Below are positions 26,619 through 34,685 of a DNA stretch of 64,000 nt, piece by piece. Numbering within the stretch: position 1 is the first letter of the stretch; each line of letters begins with the position of its first letter. The stretch comes from Novosphingobium sp. SG751A (GTDB lineage: Bacteria; Pseudomonadota; Alphaproteobacteria; Sphingomonadales; Sphingomonadaceae). The DNA is taken from positions 62,001 to 126,000 of the forward strand of contig NZ_JABGCB010000015.1 in the NCBI RefSeq assembly GCF_013149295.1, in the 5' to 3' direction. Both the position numbers and the translations under genes were made by a program. The notes beneath the pieces were generated by a model. It made no database searches, had not been told where the DNA came from, and saw only the letters and a program-made list of their open reading frames with translations.

Positions 26619-29054
26619 TCAGAAACCGAAGCTGAGACGGGCGTAATAGAAGCCGCCGCTGACCCCATAGGGCGAATAGGCGTTGTAGAGCGAGAAGCCG
26701 TTGCCCTGAAGCGAGGTGGGCAAGGTGTTTGGATAGATGTTGAACATATTGTTTGCGCCCACGCCAATCTTGATGCCGCTGGTCAGCTTATAGCTGGCGT
26801 CGATATCGAAGATCACCTTGGGGTCGATCCGCGCATCAGGCCCGGCCGCGCTGGCGTTCACCTGGGTCACGCTGCCATAGCGGGTGGCGCGCAGATTGAT
26901 GGCGGCGGGGCCTTTTTCCCATGCGACATTGGCGATGAATTTGTTGCGGGGGGTGCCCACGGTAAAGTCGCCCTGACGGTCGCGCCCGATCAGCACGAGG
27001 CCCGCCGAGGACAGAACCGCCGGGACCGAATCGACGCGGGTGAACACCGTTTCAGTGAAATTGGCCGAGAGGCTGAGATTGGCATTGCCCAGATCACCAA
27101 GGTCGGCGCGATAGGTGCCCACAACATCGATGCCGCGCGTGCGCGTGTCGGTGGAATTGCCGAAATAGAAGCCGCCCGCCGAAGAAGTGATCCCCGCCGA
27201 GGCCAACACCTGTCGCACCACCGCGCCTTGCAGCGTGCTGGAGAGCAGGATGCGGTCCTTCAGCTTGATCTGATAGGCGTCCACCGTCAGGTTGAAGCGC
27301 GGGATGGCGTTGAACACAAAGCCCAGCGAATAGTTGGTGGACCGTTCAGGCTTGAGCGGTTTGGCCCCCAGCGCGATGCCCGCGGGCGAATCCACCGGCA
27401 GCGCTGAAACGGGCAGCAGAACGCCGCTGACATTGATCGTGCTGGCCGAAGAATAGTGTTGCTGTTGCAGCGTGGGGGCGCGAAAACCCGTGCTGACCGT
27501 GCCGCGCAGGGCAAAGCCCTTGGTCGGTTCGATGCGGGCCGAAACCTTGCCCGTGTCGGTTTTGCCAAAGTCGGAATAATCCTCATGGCGACCGGCCAAC
27601 GCGACTTCGACACCGGGCAGGATCTTTTGCTCAAGGTTGACATAGGCGCTCCACGCCCTGCGCTTCCAGCTGCCCGCCATGCTGGGGGCAAAGCCGGTCA
27701 CGCCCTGCGAGCCGCTGGTGCGCAGCACGCCCGCATTGGCCCCCGTGGTCGATTTATAGCCGCCATCAATATAGGAGGCCGCCTCGCCCGCCTCGATGCC
27801 ATAGGTGCTTTGCCGATATTCCGCGCCGATCGCCACCGAGAGCGGCTGATATAGGCCCAGATTGACGTCTTTTTGCAGGTCGAGGTTGTTGGTCCATTCG
27901 GTGCTCTTGGTGCGCCCGATATAGAAGGTGGTCGGACTGTTCGGCCCCATCGAGGCGTTGAGCGCAGTGCTTTCCACCAGCGAAACGAGGCTGACGCCAT
28001 AGGAGGAGGAGAAGTCGAAATTGATCGCGGCGCCCTTCTGGCTCTTGATGCCCGCGGTCACCTGATAGTCATGGTCGCTGATATGCAGATGGGGCGAATA
28101 GCCGTTGGGGTAAATCTCGGGGATGTTGTTCGAGGCATCGGGGAAGCGATAGGTCAGCCATGCATCATTGTTGCGGTGGCTGAAGGTGCCGAAGCTGTAG
28201 AATTTGACCACGCCGACCGGAATGTTGAGGTCATAGCCAAGATTGAAGCCTTCACTGGCCGGTTGGCCCGCCTTGTTGACATTGCGGTCGACGGTCGCCT
28301 CGCGCGGGTCGAGCGCGCCGGTGGTGGCGCTGTAAAGCTGGCCCACGCGGGCGTAGAATTGGCCCGGATTGAGCGCCGAGCGGATCGTGCGCGCCTGAAG
28401 CCAGCTTTCCGCCGACAGGTGCAGGCTCGCCTCGCCCAACTTGAAGCCCTTATCCACCGAGATGCGGCCCGTCTCGCCGCCGCCATCCTTGGTCATGCCG
28501 CCCAGCATCGTGGCCGTGCCGGAGGTGTCCTCTTTCAGGATGACATTGACCACGCCCGCAATCGCGTCCGAGCCATATTGCGCCGAGGCGCCGTCGCGCA
28601 ACACTTCGACCCGCGCGATGGAGTTCGAAGGGATCAGGTCAAGGTCGGCGGGCGATTGGCCGTTTTGGGTGGTGCCGTTGATGAACATCGTGGCGGTGTT
28701 GTGACGGCGCTTGCCATTGACCAGGATCAGCACATGATCGCCCGCAAGTCCGCGCAGCGACAGGGTTTTGACCGCGAAACTGGCGCCCGCGCCGCTGTTC
28801 GACACGTTGATCGAGGGGACCAGCGTGCCCAGCAGGTCGCGCACCGATTGCTTGCCGCTGGCCTGAAGATCCTTGGTGGACAGCACGTCGATGGGCGCCA
28901 AGCTTTCGGTGGCGCTTCGGGCCACCTGTCGCGTCCCGGTGACGATGATCGTGCCTGCATCCGGTTCTCCGTCGGCGGCCAGTGCCGGACTGGCCAGCGC
29001 GGCCAGCGCGCAGGAAGCGGTAAGGGCAAGTTTGCGCCCGTGGCGGATGTTCAT
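26619..29054 (-). CDS. TonB-dependent outer-membrane receptor
   Basis: 811 aa. A signal peptide (LALTASCALAALASPALA) is followed by a plug domain (TIIVTGTRQVARSATESLAP; SLRGLAGDHVLILVNGKRRH; LRDGASAQYGSDAIAGVVNV, the usual plug end) and a 22-strand barrel ending in YARLSFGF. AGGGGAC precedes the ATG. It heads an operon with the exported PD40-amidohydrolase, so the substrate is more likely an organic amide or peptide-like molecule than a siderophore. No Fur-type box was identified. Confidence 0.92.
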   Translation of the reverse strand: MNIRHGRKLALTASCALAALASPALAADGEPDAGTIIVTGTRQVARSATESLAPIDVLSTKDLQASGKQSVRDLLGTLVPSINVSNSGAGASFAVKTLSLRGLAGDHVLILVNGKRRHNTATMFINGTTQNGQSPADLDLIPSNSIARVEVLRDGASAQYGSDAIAGVVNVILKEDTSGTATMLGGMTKDGGGETGRISVDKGFKLGEASLHLSAESWLQARTIRSALNPGQFYARVGQLYSATTGALDPREATVDRNVNKAGQPASEGFNLGYDLNIPVGVVKFYSFGTFSHRNNDAWLTYRFPDASNNIPEIYPNGYSPHLHISDHDYQVTAGIKSQKGAAINFDFSSSYGVSLVSLVESTALNASMGPNSPTTFYIGRTKSTEWTNNLDLQKDVNLGLYQPLSVAIGAEYRQSTYGIEAGEAASYIDGGYKSTTGANAGVLRTSGSQGVTGFAPSMAGSWKRRAWSAYVNLEQKILPGVEVALAGRHEDYSDFGKTDTGKVSARIEPTKGFALRGTVSTGFRAPTLQQQHYSSASTINVSGVLLPVSALPVDSPAGIALGAKPLKPERSTNYSLGFVFNAIPRFNLTVDAYQIKLKDRILLSSTLQGAVVRQVLASAGITSSAGGFYFGNSTDTRTRGIDVVGTYRADLGDLGNANLSLSANFTETVFTRVDSVPAVLSSAGLVLIGRDRQGDFTVGTPRNKFIANVAWEKGPAAINLRATRYGSVTQVNASAAGPDARIDPKVIFDIDASYKLTSGIKIGVGANNMFNIYPNTLPTSLQGNGFSLYNAYSPYGVSGGFYYARLSFGF

Positions 29055-29758
29055 GATTGTGTCCCCTGTTGCCGCGGGCAGGTGCGGCGCTATTCACTGT
29101 CGGATGAGAACCGAATGTTCTGGCGGGCGAAGTAAACGCGCAGACGCGAACGCCTCTAATGCGTAATCGACGCGGTTTTATTGGAAGTATTCATACCGGT
29201 GGCGCAAAAGGCCCGATGTTACGATAGGGCGCCTGGCGGCGGATCGCGGCCACTTGATGCATGCTCCATATTTCCCCCTGTCTGGTTGGCTTTGCCTGCC
29301 TTGCGGGGGCATCCTCCCTGCGGTGCAAAGGGGCTGAGCGGCTCGACAACTGCCCAATCCTTCACACTTGTCCAAAAAGTTTCACACTGGCCGCAGGGTG
29401 TCAAACAAGGGGGCAGCGCAGATTGACGTATTGCCTGAAACCCGGTCGTGCCGGGCGATTGCGCAGGGATCGGGCGCGTTTACGAAAGCTGCGCCGGCAT
29501 GAGGCATGGGGGAAAGCCGCGACGCAATTCGCGCGCGAGAGCGGCTTGATTGATGCAATCGAGCATTTATCCCGGCTCGGTGCCCCGGTTGCAAATCGGC
29601 GGGAGGCAAAGGGCACGGTTTGCATATAGGCCCGCCCTATCGGGCAGGTTATGAACTCACCACGATTGATCCATCAGGTTTGACTTTGGTGCAAAAATAT
29701 GCACATCAAACCCAAACCGGCTCTTGGGGGAGCCGAATCTCTGAGAGGTCGATGGGCG
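29055..29758 (+). promoter_or_regulatory. Leader region upstream of parA
   Basis: 704 bp without a convincing gene. Two direct copies of TTCACACT lie at 29361-29368 and 29381-29388, 20 bp apart. GTTTGA (29678-29683) and TCAAAC (29706-29711) flank TGCA-aaaata-TGCA, an imperfect inverted repeat 48 bp before parA. CGGCTC-ttgggg-GAGCCG (29718-29735) is a short hairpin just upstream of the parA ribosome site GAGAGG. These are candidate ParA autoregulation or partition sites. Several short open frames (for example 29261-29629) lack start signals and similarity. Confidence 0.45.
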
Positions 29759-30973
29759 ATGTCCTATACTGTAAATACGCTTCGCTCACTCACCCGTTCT
29801 TGCGAACAGATGCGCGACCGCGTCAAGTCGGTCGTGTTCAAGCCCGAAGACCGGAAGGTTCTCGACCTGACCTTTGGGCCGGGCGTTGCCGCCGAACTGG
29901 TGGGCCGCACGCCCGAAGCGCTGGCCAAGGCCGAGAAGGAAGGCCGCCTGCCCGCCCCCAAGCAGTTGAACAACGGCCGCCGGTTCTACACGCTGGAAGA
30001 TCTGACCCAGATCCGCGAGGCGCTGGGCATCAAGGTGGGCAAGGCGCCGCATGAGGATGCGGTCATCATCGCGGTCCAGAATTTCAAGGGCGGCGTGGGC
30101 AAAAGCACGATCACCAAGCATTTCGCCGATTTTCTGGCGCTGCGCGGCTATAGCGTGCTGGTCATCGACTGCGACCCGCAAGCGTCGACGACGACCATGT
30201 TCGACATTCAGCCCGAAACACTGATCGACAAGGAAGAAACGCTGGGCAACTATCTCTCGCCCCGTTCGGTCTTTGACGACTTCCCTGCCGCGATCCACGA
30301 CACCGCATGGCCCACAATCAAGATCGTGCCCTCCAGCCTTGGCCTTCAGGATGCCGAATGGGATCTGACCTCGACCCTGCGCGAGGGCGGGCAGGCGGTG
30401 CGCGAGGGGCTGCAACGGCTGCGCATTGGTATATCAAGCGTTGTCAAAGACTTCGATGTCATTTTGCTCGATCCGCCGCCGGCGATGGGCTTTCTGGGCC
30501 TGAATGTGATGGCGGCTGCCACGGGGATGCTGGTGCCTGTCCCCGCGCGCCAGCTCGACTATCTCTCGACGATCCATTTCATGGACACGATTGCCGACAA
30601 TATCGAAGTGCTGGAAGCCAATGGCACGCCGGTCGATTATGGTTTCATCCGCATCGTCTGCTCGGCCTATACGCCCAGCAAGCCGGGCGAAAACGACATG
30701 TGGAAGATGATGCAGGCCACTTACGCCAATTTCATGCTCAGTCAGCCGGTGCTGGCTTCTGAGGAAATCAAGAACGCCACGCAGGCCTTCCGCTCGGTCT
30801 ATGAGAGCAAGCCCTCGGCCTCGCATGGCACCTATCAGCGCTGCCGCGAGAATCTGGACGCGGTGTTTGGCGAGGTGCTGCAACAGGTGCGCGAGCAATG
30901 GCCCTCCAAGAGCATTTCGGGCATGCCGGTTGAAGCCAACGCCAATGCAGGTAGCGGGAGTGTGCTGGCATGA
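29759..30973 (+). CDS. parA: ParA/RepA-type partition ATPase of a large replicon
   Basis: 404 aa. The N-terminal part (about 35-90) holds a MerR/HTH-like DNA-binding segment (GRTPEALAKAEKEGRLPAPK, GRRFYTLEDLTQIREAL). The Walker-type ATPase then begins with a deviant Walker A, KGGVGKST (about 110-117), IDCDPQAST and VILLDPPPAMGFL. The N-terminal extension is typical of type Ia ParA of large plasmids, which autorepress the operon. The ATG at 29759 follows GAGAGG; an in-frame ATG at 29699 lies inside the inverted repeat and is less likely. It overlaps parB by ATGA. Confidence 0.92.
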   Translation: MSYTVNTLRSLTRSCEQMRDRVKSVVFKPEDRKVLDLTFGPGVAAELVGRTPEALAKAEKEGRLPAPKQLNNGRRFYTLEDLTQIREALGIKVGKAPHEDAVIIAVQNFKGGVGKSTITKHFADFLALRGYSVLVIDCDPQASTTTMFDIQPETLIDKEETLGNYLSPRSVFDDFPAAIHDTAWPTIKIVPSSLGLQDAEWDLTSTLREGGQAVREGLQRLRIGISSVVKDFDVILLDPPPAMGFLGLNVMAAATGMLVPVPARQLDYLSTIHFMDTIADNIEVLEANGTPVDYGFIRIVCSAYTPSKPGENDMWKMMQATYANFMLSQPVLASEEIKNATQAFRSVYESKPSASHGTYQRCRENLDAVFGEVLQQVREQWPSKSISGMPVEANANAGSGSVLA

Positions 30974-31977
30974 GCCGCCGTTCGCTGATCGGCGAGGCTT
31001 TGGCCTCGGCCCCTGCCCCAGCACAGCCGGCGGCGGCGGAGGCCAAGGCCGCCCCTCGCGCGACCTTTACCAGCAAGCGGTTGGAGGCTTTTGGCGAGGC
31101 GGCGCGGATGCTCAAGCGGCCGACCATCCGGCTCAAGCCTGCGGAATGTTCGATCTGGGCGGGCAATGCGCGCGACTATGCGCTGCTGACCGAGGACCGG
31201 GTGCGCAGCCTGATCGATTCCATCCATGCCGAAAACGGCAATCGCATCCCGGTCGTGGTGCGCCGCACTCCGAATGGCGAACTGCCCTATGAACTGGTGA
31301 TCGGCACGCGGCGGCATTGGGCGATTTCCTGGCTCAACGCCAACCATTATCCCGACATCGAACTGGTCGCGATCATCGACGATCTCGACGATGAGGCTGC
31401 GTTCCGTCTGGCCGATGTCGAGAACCGCGAGCGCGAGGATATTTCCGACCTCGAACGCGGGCAGAATTACAAGCACGCGGTCGATGCCTATTATGACGGT
31501 GTGCAGAGCCGGATGGCCGACCGGGTCAAGCTGTCGAAATCGATGCTGGCGCGCTATATCGGCCTGACCGAGATCCCGCAGACCATCATCAGCGCGTTCA
31601 ATTCGCCTATGGATTTGCAGGTGCGCCATGGCGATAAGCTCTTGCCGCTGATCCGCCAACCGGCATTGCGCGGCAAAATGGAGGAAGCGGCCCGCACCAT
31701 CGCCGCGGAACAGAGCTTTCGCCAGTCGGGCGACGAGCCGCCGATTGGCGGGGCCGATGTGGTGGCGCGGCTGATCAAGGCGGCCACGCTGCGTCCGGGA
31801 CGCAACCAGAAGGCGGTGATCGAGGCCCAGGGTTTGACTATCGGCCAAGTTGACCGCGACCGCGCGCGCGAATGGAGCATCACGCTCAACCCCAGCGACC
31901 TGTCGGTGGACGAGATGCTGGAGGCTTTGCGGCCCTTGCTGGAAAATGCCAAGATCCTGAAGAAATCAATGCGATGA
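30970..31977 (+). CDS. parB: ParB/RepB-type centromere-binding protein
   Basis: 335 aa. The ParB/sulfiredoxin-like CTPase domain has NRIPVVVRRTPNGELPYELV, the GTRRHWA motif (about 111-117) and DVENREREDISDLERGQNY. A helix-turn-helix follows (MADRVKLSKSMLARYIGLTE), with a C-terminal dimerisation region. The protein loads onto parS sites and works with ParA in segregation. It is translationally coupled to parA and followed by a palindrome-rich spacer before repA. Confidence 0.92.
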   Translation: MSRRSLIGEALASAPAPAQPAAAEAKAAPRATFTSKRLEAFGEAARMLKRPTIRLKPAECSIWAGNARDYALLTEDRVRSLIDSIHAENGNRIPVVVRRTPNGELPYELVIGTRRHWAISWLNANHYPDIELVAIIDDLDDEAAFRLADVENREREDISDLERGQNYKHAVDAYYDGVQSRMADRVKLSKSMLARYIGLTEIPQTIISAFNSPMDLQVRHGDKLLPLIRQPALRGKMEEAARTIAAEQSFRQSGDEPPIGGADVVARLIKAATLRPGRNQKAVIEAQGLTIGQVDRDRAREWSITLNPSDLSVDEMLEALRPLLENAKILKKSMR

Positions 31978-32018
31978 CCCCTACCCTATGCGCCTGTTTT
32001 CCCACTCTGAAAATTGAA

Positions 32019-32036
32019 GAAAAACGCATGTTTTTC
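32019..32036 (+). repeat. Short inverted repeat between parB and repA
   Basis: GAAAAA (32019-32024) and TTTTTC (32031-32036) flank a 6-nt loop CGCATG. As RNA this would be an AU-rich hairpin with a U-run in its own arm. It may attenuate read-through from parAB into repA or form part of a control RNA. Confidence 0.4.
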
Positions 32037-32054
32037 AAATTATTGGCGCGCATT

Positions 32055-32068
32055 TCCCACGCGTGGGA
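32055..32068. promoter_or_regulatory. 14-bp perfect palindrome, candidate parS or repA operator
   Basis: TCCCACGCGTGGGA is a perfect palindrome 27 bp before the repA ATG. A matching half-site TTTCCCAC occurs at 31998-32005, 55 bp upstream of the half-site at 32053-32060. Its position right after parB suggests a ParB-binding site or a repA operator. It differs from the chromosomal parS consensus. Confidence 0.5.
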
Positions 32069-32095
32069 CGGATGGCTTTCGCAAAGGGTTTCGGC

Positions 32096-33352
32096 ATGAG
32101 CGACGAGCCGGTATCATCCCTACCCAGTGGTCGGCGGGTGCAGATGGAGATGTTCTTCACCCTGCCCGACTTCAGCGACATTTCGCTGCGTGACTATCAG
32201 GAAACGATGCAAAGGCCCTTCTTCAGCCTGTCGAAGAAGAAGCGGTTGAAGCCCATCGAATATGTCAGCCCCGACAAATCGGTGACCGTCCATGTCTCGG
32301 CCAATCCGGCCTATGGCATGGCGACGATCTGGGATGCGGACATCATGATCTACCTTGCCTCGCATCTCAACGAGCTGCGCGAGCGGGGAGAGAATGACAT
32401 TTCGCCCACGATCCGGGTCCAGCCGGGCGATATGCTCAAGCGCATTTGCTGGGGGGTCAGCGGGCGGGCCTATGAGCGACTGTTGCAGGCGCTCGACCGG
32501 TTACAGGCGACCACGATCAAGACCAACCTGCGCGCCAATTCCAAATCGCGCGAGACGACTTTTTCATGGATCGACAGCTATACCCATCTGGTCGATGAAC
32601 GCACGCAGCGGTCCTTGGGCATGGAAATCACCCTGTCCAAATGGTTCTTTGACGGGGTGATGGACAAGCGCAATGTGCTGGCCATTTCCCCGCTCTATTT
32701 CGAGATCACCAGCGGGCTTGCCAAATGGCTCTATCGCGCAAGCCGCAAACATGCCGGGGGCAATGGGGCTGAGGGCTTCACCATCGGCTTTGAAACGCTG
32801 CACCAGAAAAGCGGGAGCGAAAGCTCGTTGCCCTCGTTCAAGAACAAGATTCTTGAGCTGGCGCGGGCGAACAATATGCCCGAGATCAACCTAGAGGTGA
32901 TCGGAGCCGAGACGCCCCGGCCCAAGCTGAAAATGGTGATGCGGCGCTATCTGGAAGATGGGGCGGCCAAGGTGGCCGAAACGCCCCCCTCCCCTCCCCC
33001 GTCGCGCAAACCGGCCGTCAAGGCGCCTGATGAGGCCGACTATGTCGATCCGGCCATGGCGCGCAGCCTGATCGCCCGGACGATCACCGATCTAGCCTCG
33101 AACAAGGACGAGGAATGCCGTCCGCGCAAAGCCTCTGCGCCCTATGGCCGTGCGCAAAGAGTGCTGGACGCCGAGATCTATCAGGCGATCCGTGCAGAAT
33201 GTCCGGGATGGGACCTGGACGTGCTGATGCAGCAGTTCGACGCCTTTTTGAACGCCAACCCCGACGAATTGCCGCGCAACTATTCCAAGCGCTTCTATGG
33301 CTTCGTCAAACGCCATCATGAGCGTAACAAGTTCCAGCTTCCTGGCAATTAA
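32096..33352 (+). CDS. repA: Replication initiator protein A (RPA family)
   Basis: 418 aa. It matches the plasmid replication initiator family found with parAB on alphaproteobacterial large plasmids: FFTLPDFSDISLRDYQETMQ, RVQPGDMLKRICWGVSGRAYERLL, and winged-helix segments such as FFDGVMDKRNVLAISPLYFE, ITSGLAKWLYRASRKHAG and FTIGFETLHQKSGS. A low-complexity proline-rich linker (about 300) leads to a C-terminal domain. The ATG at 32096 is 7 nt after AAAGGG; an in-frame GTG at 32063 lies within the palindrome. An iteron array follows the gene, as expected for an iteron-binding initiator. Confidence 0.88.
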   Translation: MSDEPVSSLPSGRRVQMEMFFTLPDFSDISLRDYQETMQRPFFSLSKKKRLKPIEYVSPDKSVTVHVSANPAYGMATIWDADIMIYLASHLNELRERGENDISPTIRVQPGDMLKRICWGVSGRAYERLLQALDRLQATTIKTNLRANSKSRETTFSWIDSYTHLVDERTQRSLGMEITLSKWFFDGVMDKRNVLAISPLYFEITSGLAKWLYRASRKHAGGNGAEGFTIGFETLHQKSGSESSLPSFKNKILELARANNMPEINLEVIGAETPRPKLKMVMRRYLEDGAAKVAETPPSPPPSRKPAVKAPDEADYVDPAMARSLIARTITDLASNKDEECRPRKASAPYGRAQRVLDAEIYQAIRAECPGWDLDVLMQQFDAFLNANPDELPRNYSKRFYGFVKRHHERNKFQLPGN

Positions 33353-33806
33353 GCCTCCCGCCCTCGGATCATCGACGCGATAAAAGCCTTCCAGCGGAAG
33401 GTTCGGCGTTCAAACGTGTTTTCAGAAATCAGGTGGATTGGAGCGGCAGGTCAGGTCCGTCGCCGCGCCATGGGTTGCGCGCAGAAGAAATGTGCAGGGC
33501 CATCGCGGAGCCGATTTGAGGCAATGAAAAGCGCCTCAGCGCCCCTCAAGCGCCCTGTTTTGCGCAAAACCGGAGGCTGCCCGGCTTTTAAGCCCCTGAC
33601 CTCAGACAGGTCGCATCGCGCTATGCAGCAAAGCCTTGCTGCTCCCAAAATCGCATTCCTGAAAACACGTGGGCCGCCGGTGCAGGCCATTTCTAAAAAC
33701 ACGTCGAATTTTCGCGCAACGGGGAAATGCCGGTTAGCCTGCTCTGCTGCGACTCGAAACCCATGGGCGGATGGACCAAATCAGGCTAAAATCCCCCTTC
33801 CCCGGC

Positions 33807-33815
33807 TTATCCACA
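33807..33815 (+). promoter_or_regulatory. DnaA box
   Basis: TTATCCACA is an exact match to the strongest DnaA-box consensus, 17 bp before the first phased iteron. A near match, CTATCCACA, lies at 33913-33921, overlapping the end of the fourth iteron unit. Confidence 0.75.
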
Positions 33816-33832
33816 GGCTCAAAATCCGGCAA

Positions 33833-33920
33833 CGTGTTTTCAGATCGGAACCAACGTGTTTTTAGAATCGGATCATCGTGTTTTCAGATCGCATTCTTCG
33901 TGTTTTCAGATTCTATCCAC
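33833..33920 (+). repeat. Four tandem 22-bp iterons
   Basis: The core CGTGTTTTCAGA (second copy CGTGTTTTTAGA) begins at 33833, 33855, 33877 and 33899, exactly 22 bp apart, or two helical turns. The remaining 10 bp of each unit vary (often TCGGA or TCGCA after the core). Such regular spacing puts all initiator-binding cores on the same DNA face. These are the probable RepA-binding sites. Confidence 0.9.
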
Positions 33921-34128
33921 AGGCTGCGACTCGGCAAAAAACCTCACCTTTTTCTCTCCGGCGGCCTCTTTAACTTTTTAATCTAATAGATAACTCCCTA
34001 ATGCGCCGCCTGCGGCGGGAATTTTGATTGTTGATTCAAAAAGGAGAAAAGAGCCTGAGCATCAGATCTATGGCCAAAAACCGATTACGACGCTATCCTG
34101 TCCCAACCACGCCCCTATCGAGGTTTCC

Positions 34129-34377
34129 ATGAGCCGTCTGACCATCGACATCACCAGCCAGCAGCACCAGAGCCTTAAGGCGCTGGCAGCTCTGCATGGT
34201 AAGACGGTCAGGCAATATGCGCTCGAACGCCTGTTTCCGCAGGACAGCGAGGCGGCGTGGGGCGAATTGCAAACCTTGTTGGGCGAACGGATCGAACAAG
34301 GGCTCAACGGGCAGCTTTCCACCAAGAGCATCGGCGCGATTGTCGATGAGGAATTGGGCGCAGGCAACCCTTCTTGA
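34129..34377 (+). CDS. parD: ParD-like ribbon-helix-helix antitoxin
   Basis: 82 aa. An N-terminal ribbon-helix-helix (SRLTIDITSQQHQSLKALAA, HGKTVRQYALERLF) is followed by a toxin-wrapping C-terminal helix. GAGG sits 6 nt before the ATG. It is coupled to the ParE toxin by a TTGA overlap. A 20-codon frame (34070-34132) ends in an ATGA overlap with this start and may be a coupling leader. Its role is to neutralise ParE and autoregulate, stabilising the replicon next to its origin. Confidence 0.82.
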   Translation: MSRLTIDITSQQHQSLKALAALHGKTVRQYALERLFPQDSEAAWGELQTLLGERIEQGLNGQLSTKSIGAIVDEELGAGNPS

Positions 34378-34685
34378 GCGCTGCCTATGTTCTGACCAGC
34401 GCGGCGGAACAGGATGTCCGCTCGATCCTGCGCTATACTCGCCAGCAATGGGGCGATGCGCAGGTGCGCGCCTATATGGAGAGCCTGGAGCAGGGCATCG
34501 CTCGACTGGCGGCAGGGCAGGGGGCCTATCGTGATATGGGCGCCATGCATAAGGGTCTGCGTATGGCGCGATGTCGGCATCACTATGTCTTCTGTCTGAG
34601 CCGTGAGGATGGCCCGGCGCTGGTGCTGGCCATCCTGCACGAAAAGATGGATCTGATCGCCCGGCTTGGCGACCGCCTAGGCTGA
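34374..34685 (+). CDS. parE: ParE/RelE-superfamily toxin
   Basis: 103 aa. It shows the ParE fold order: YVLTSAAEQDVRSILRYTRQ, QWGDAQVRAYMESLEQG, GLRMARCRHHYVFCLS and ALVLAILHEKMDLIARL. ParE toxins inhibit DNA gyrase; some superfamily members are RNases, so the activity here is inferred. The TTG start overlaps the antitoxin stop codon. The 3' end overlaps the convergent nitrilase gene by 9 nt. Confidence 0.85.
   Translation: MSAAYVLTSAAEQDVRSILRYTRQQWGDAQVRAYMESLEQGIARLAAGQGAYRDMGAMHKGLRMARCRHHYVFCLSREDGPALVLAILHEKMDLIARLGDRLG

Larger units (their letters stand above)
33353..34020. other. Replication origin region (oriV)
   Basis: Non-coding stretch after repA with four phased iterons, three outlying iteron copies (33415-33426 direct; 33658-33669 and 33692-33703 inverted), two DnaA-box-like sites, and an A+T-rich stretch with poor GC content (about 33937-34000). 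A small palindrome ATCTAATAGAT lies at 33981-33991, and the region ends in a CCGCC-tgc-GGCGG hairpin (34006-34018). This combination is what a theta-type iteron origin looks like. One 149-codon open frame across the repeats (33416-33865) has no coding character. Confidence 0.8.

Noticed and set aside
33416..33865. 149-codon open frame after repA
   Set aside because: It overlaps the iterons and DnaA box and has no ribosome site or similarity.
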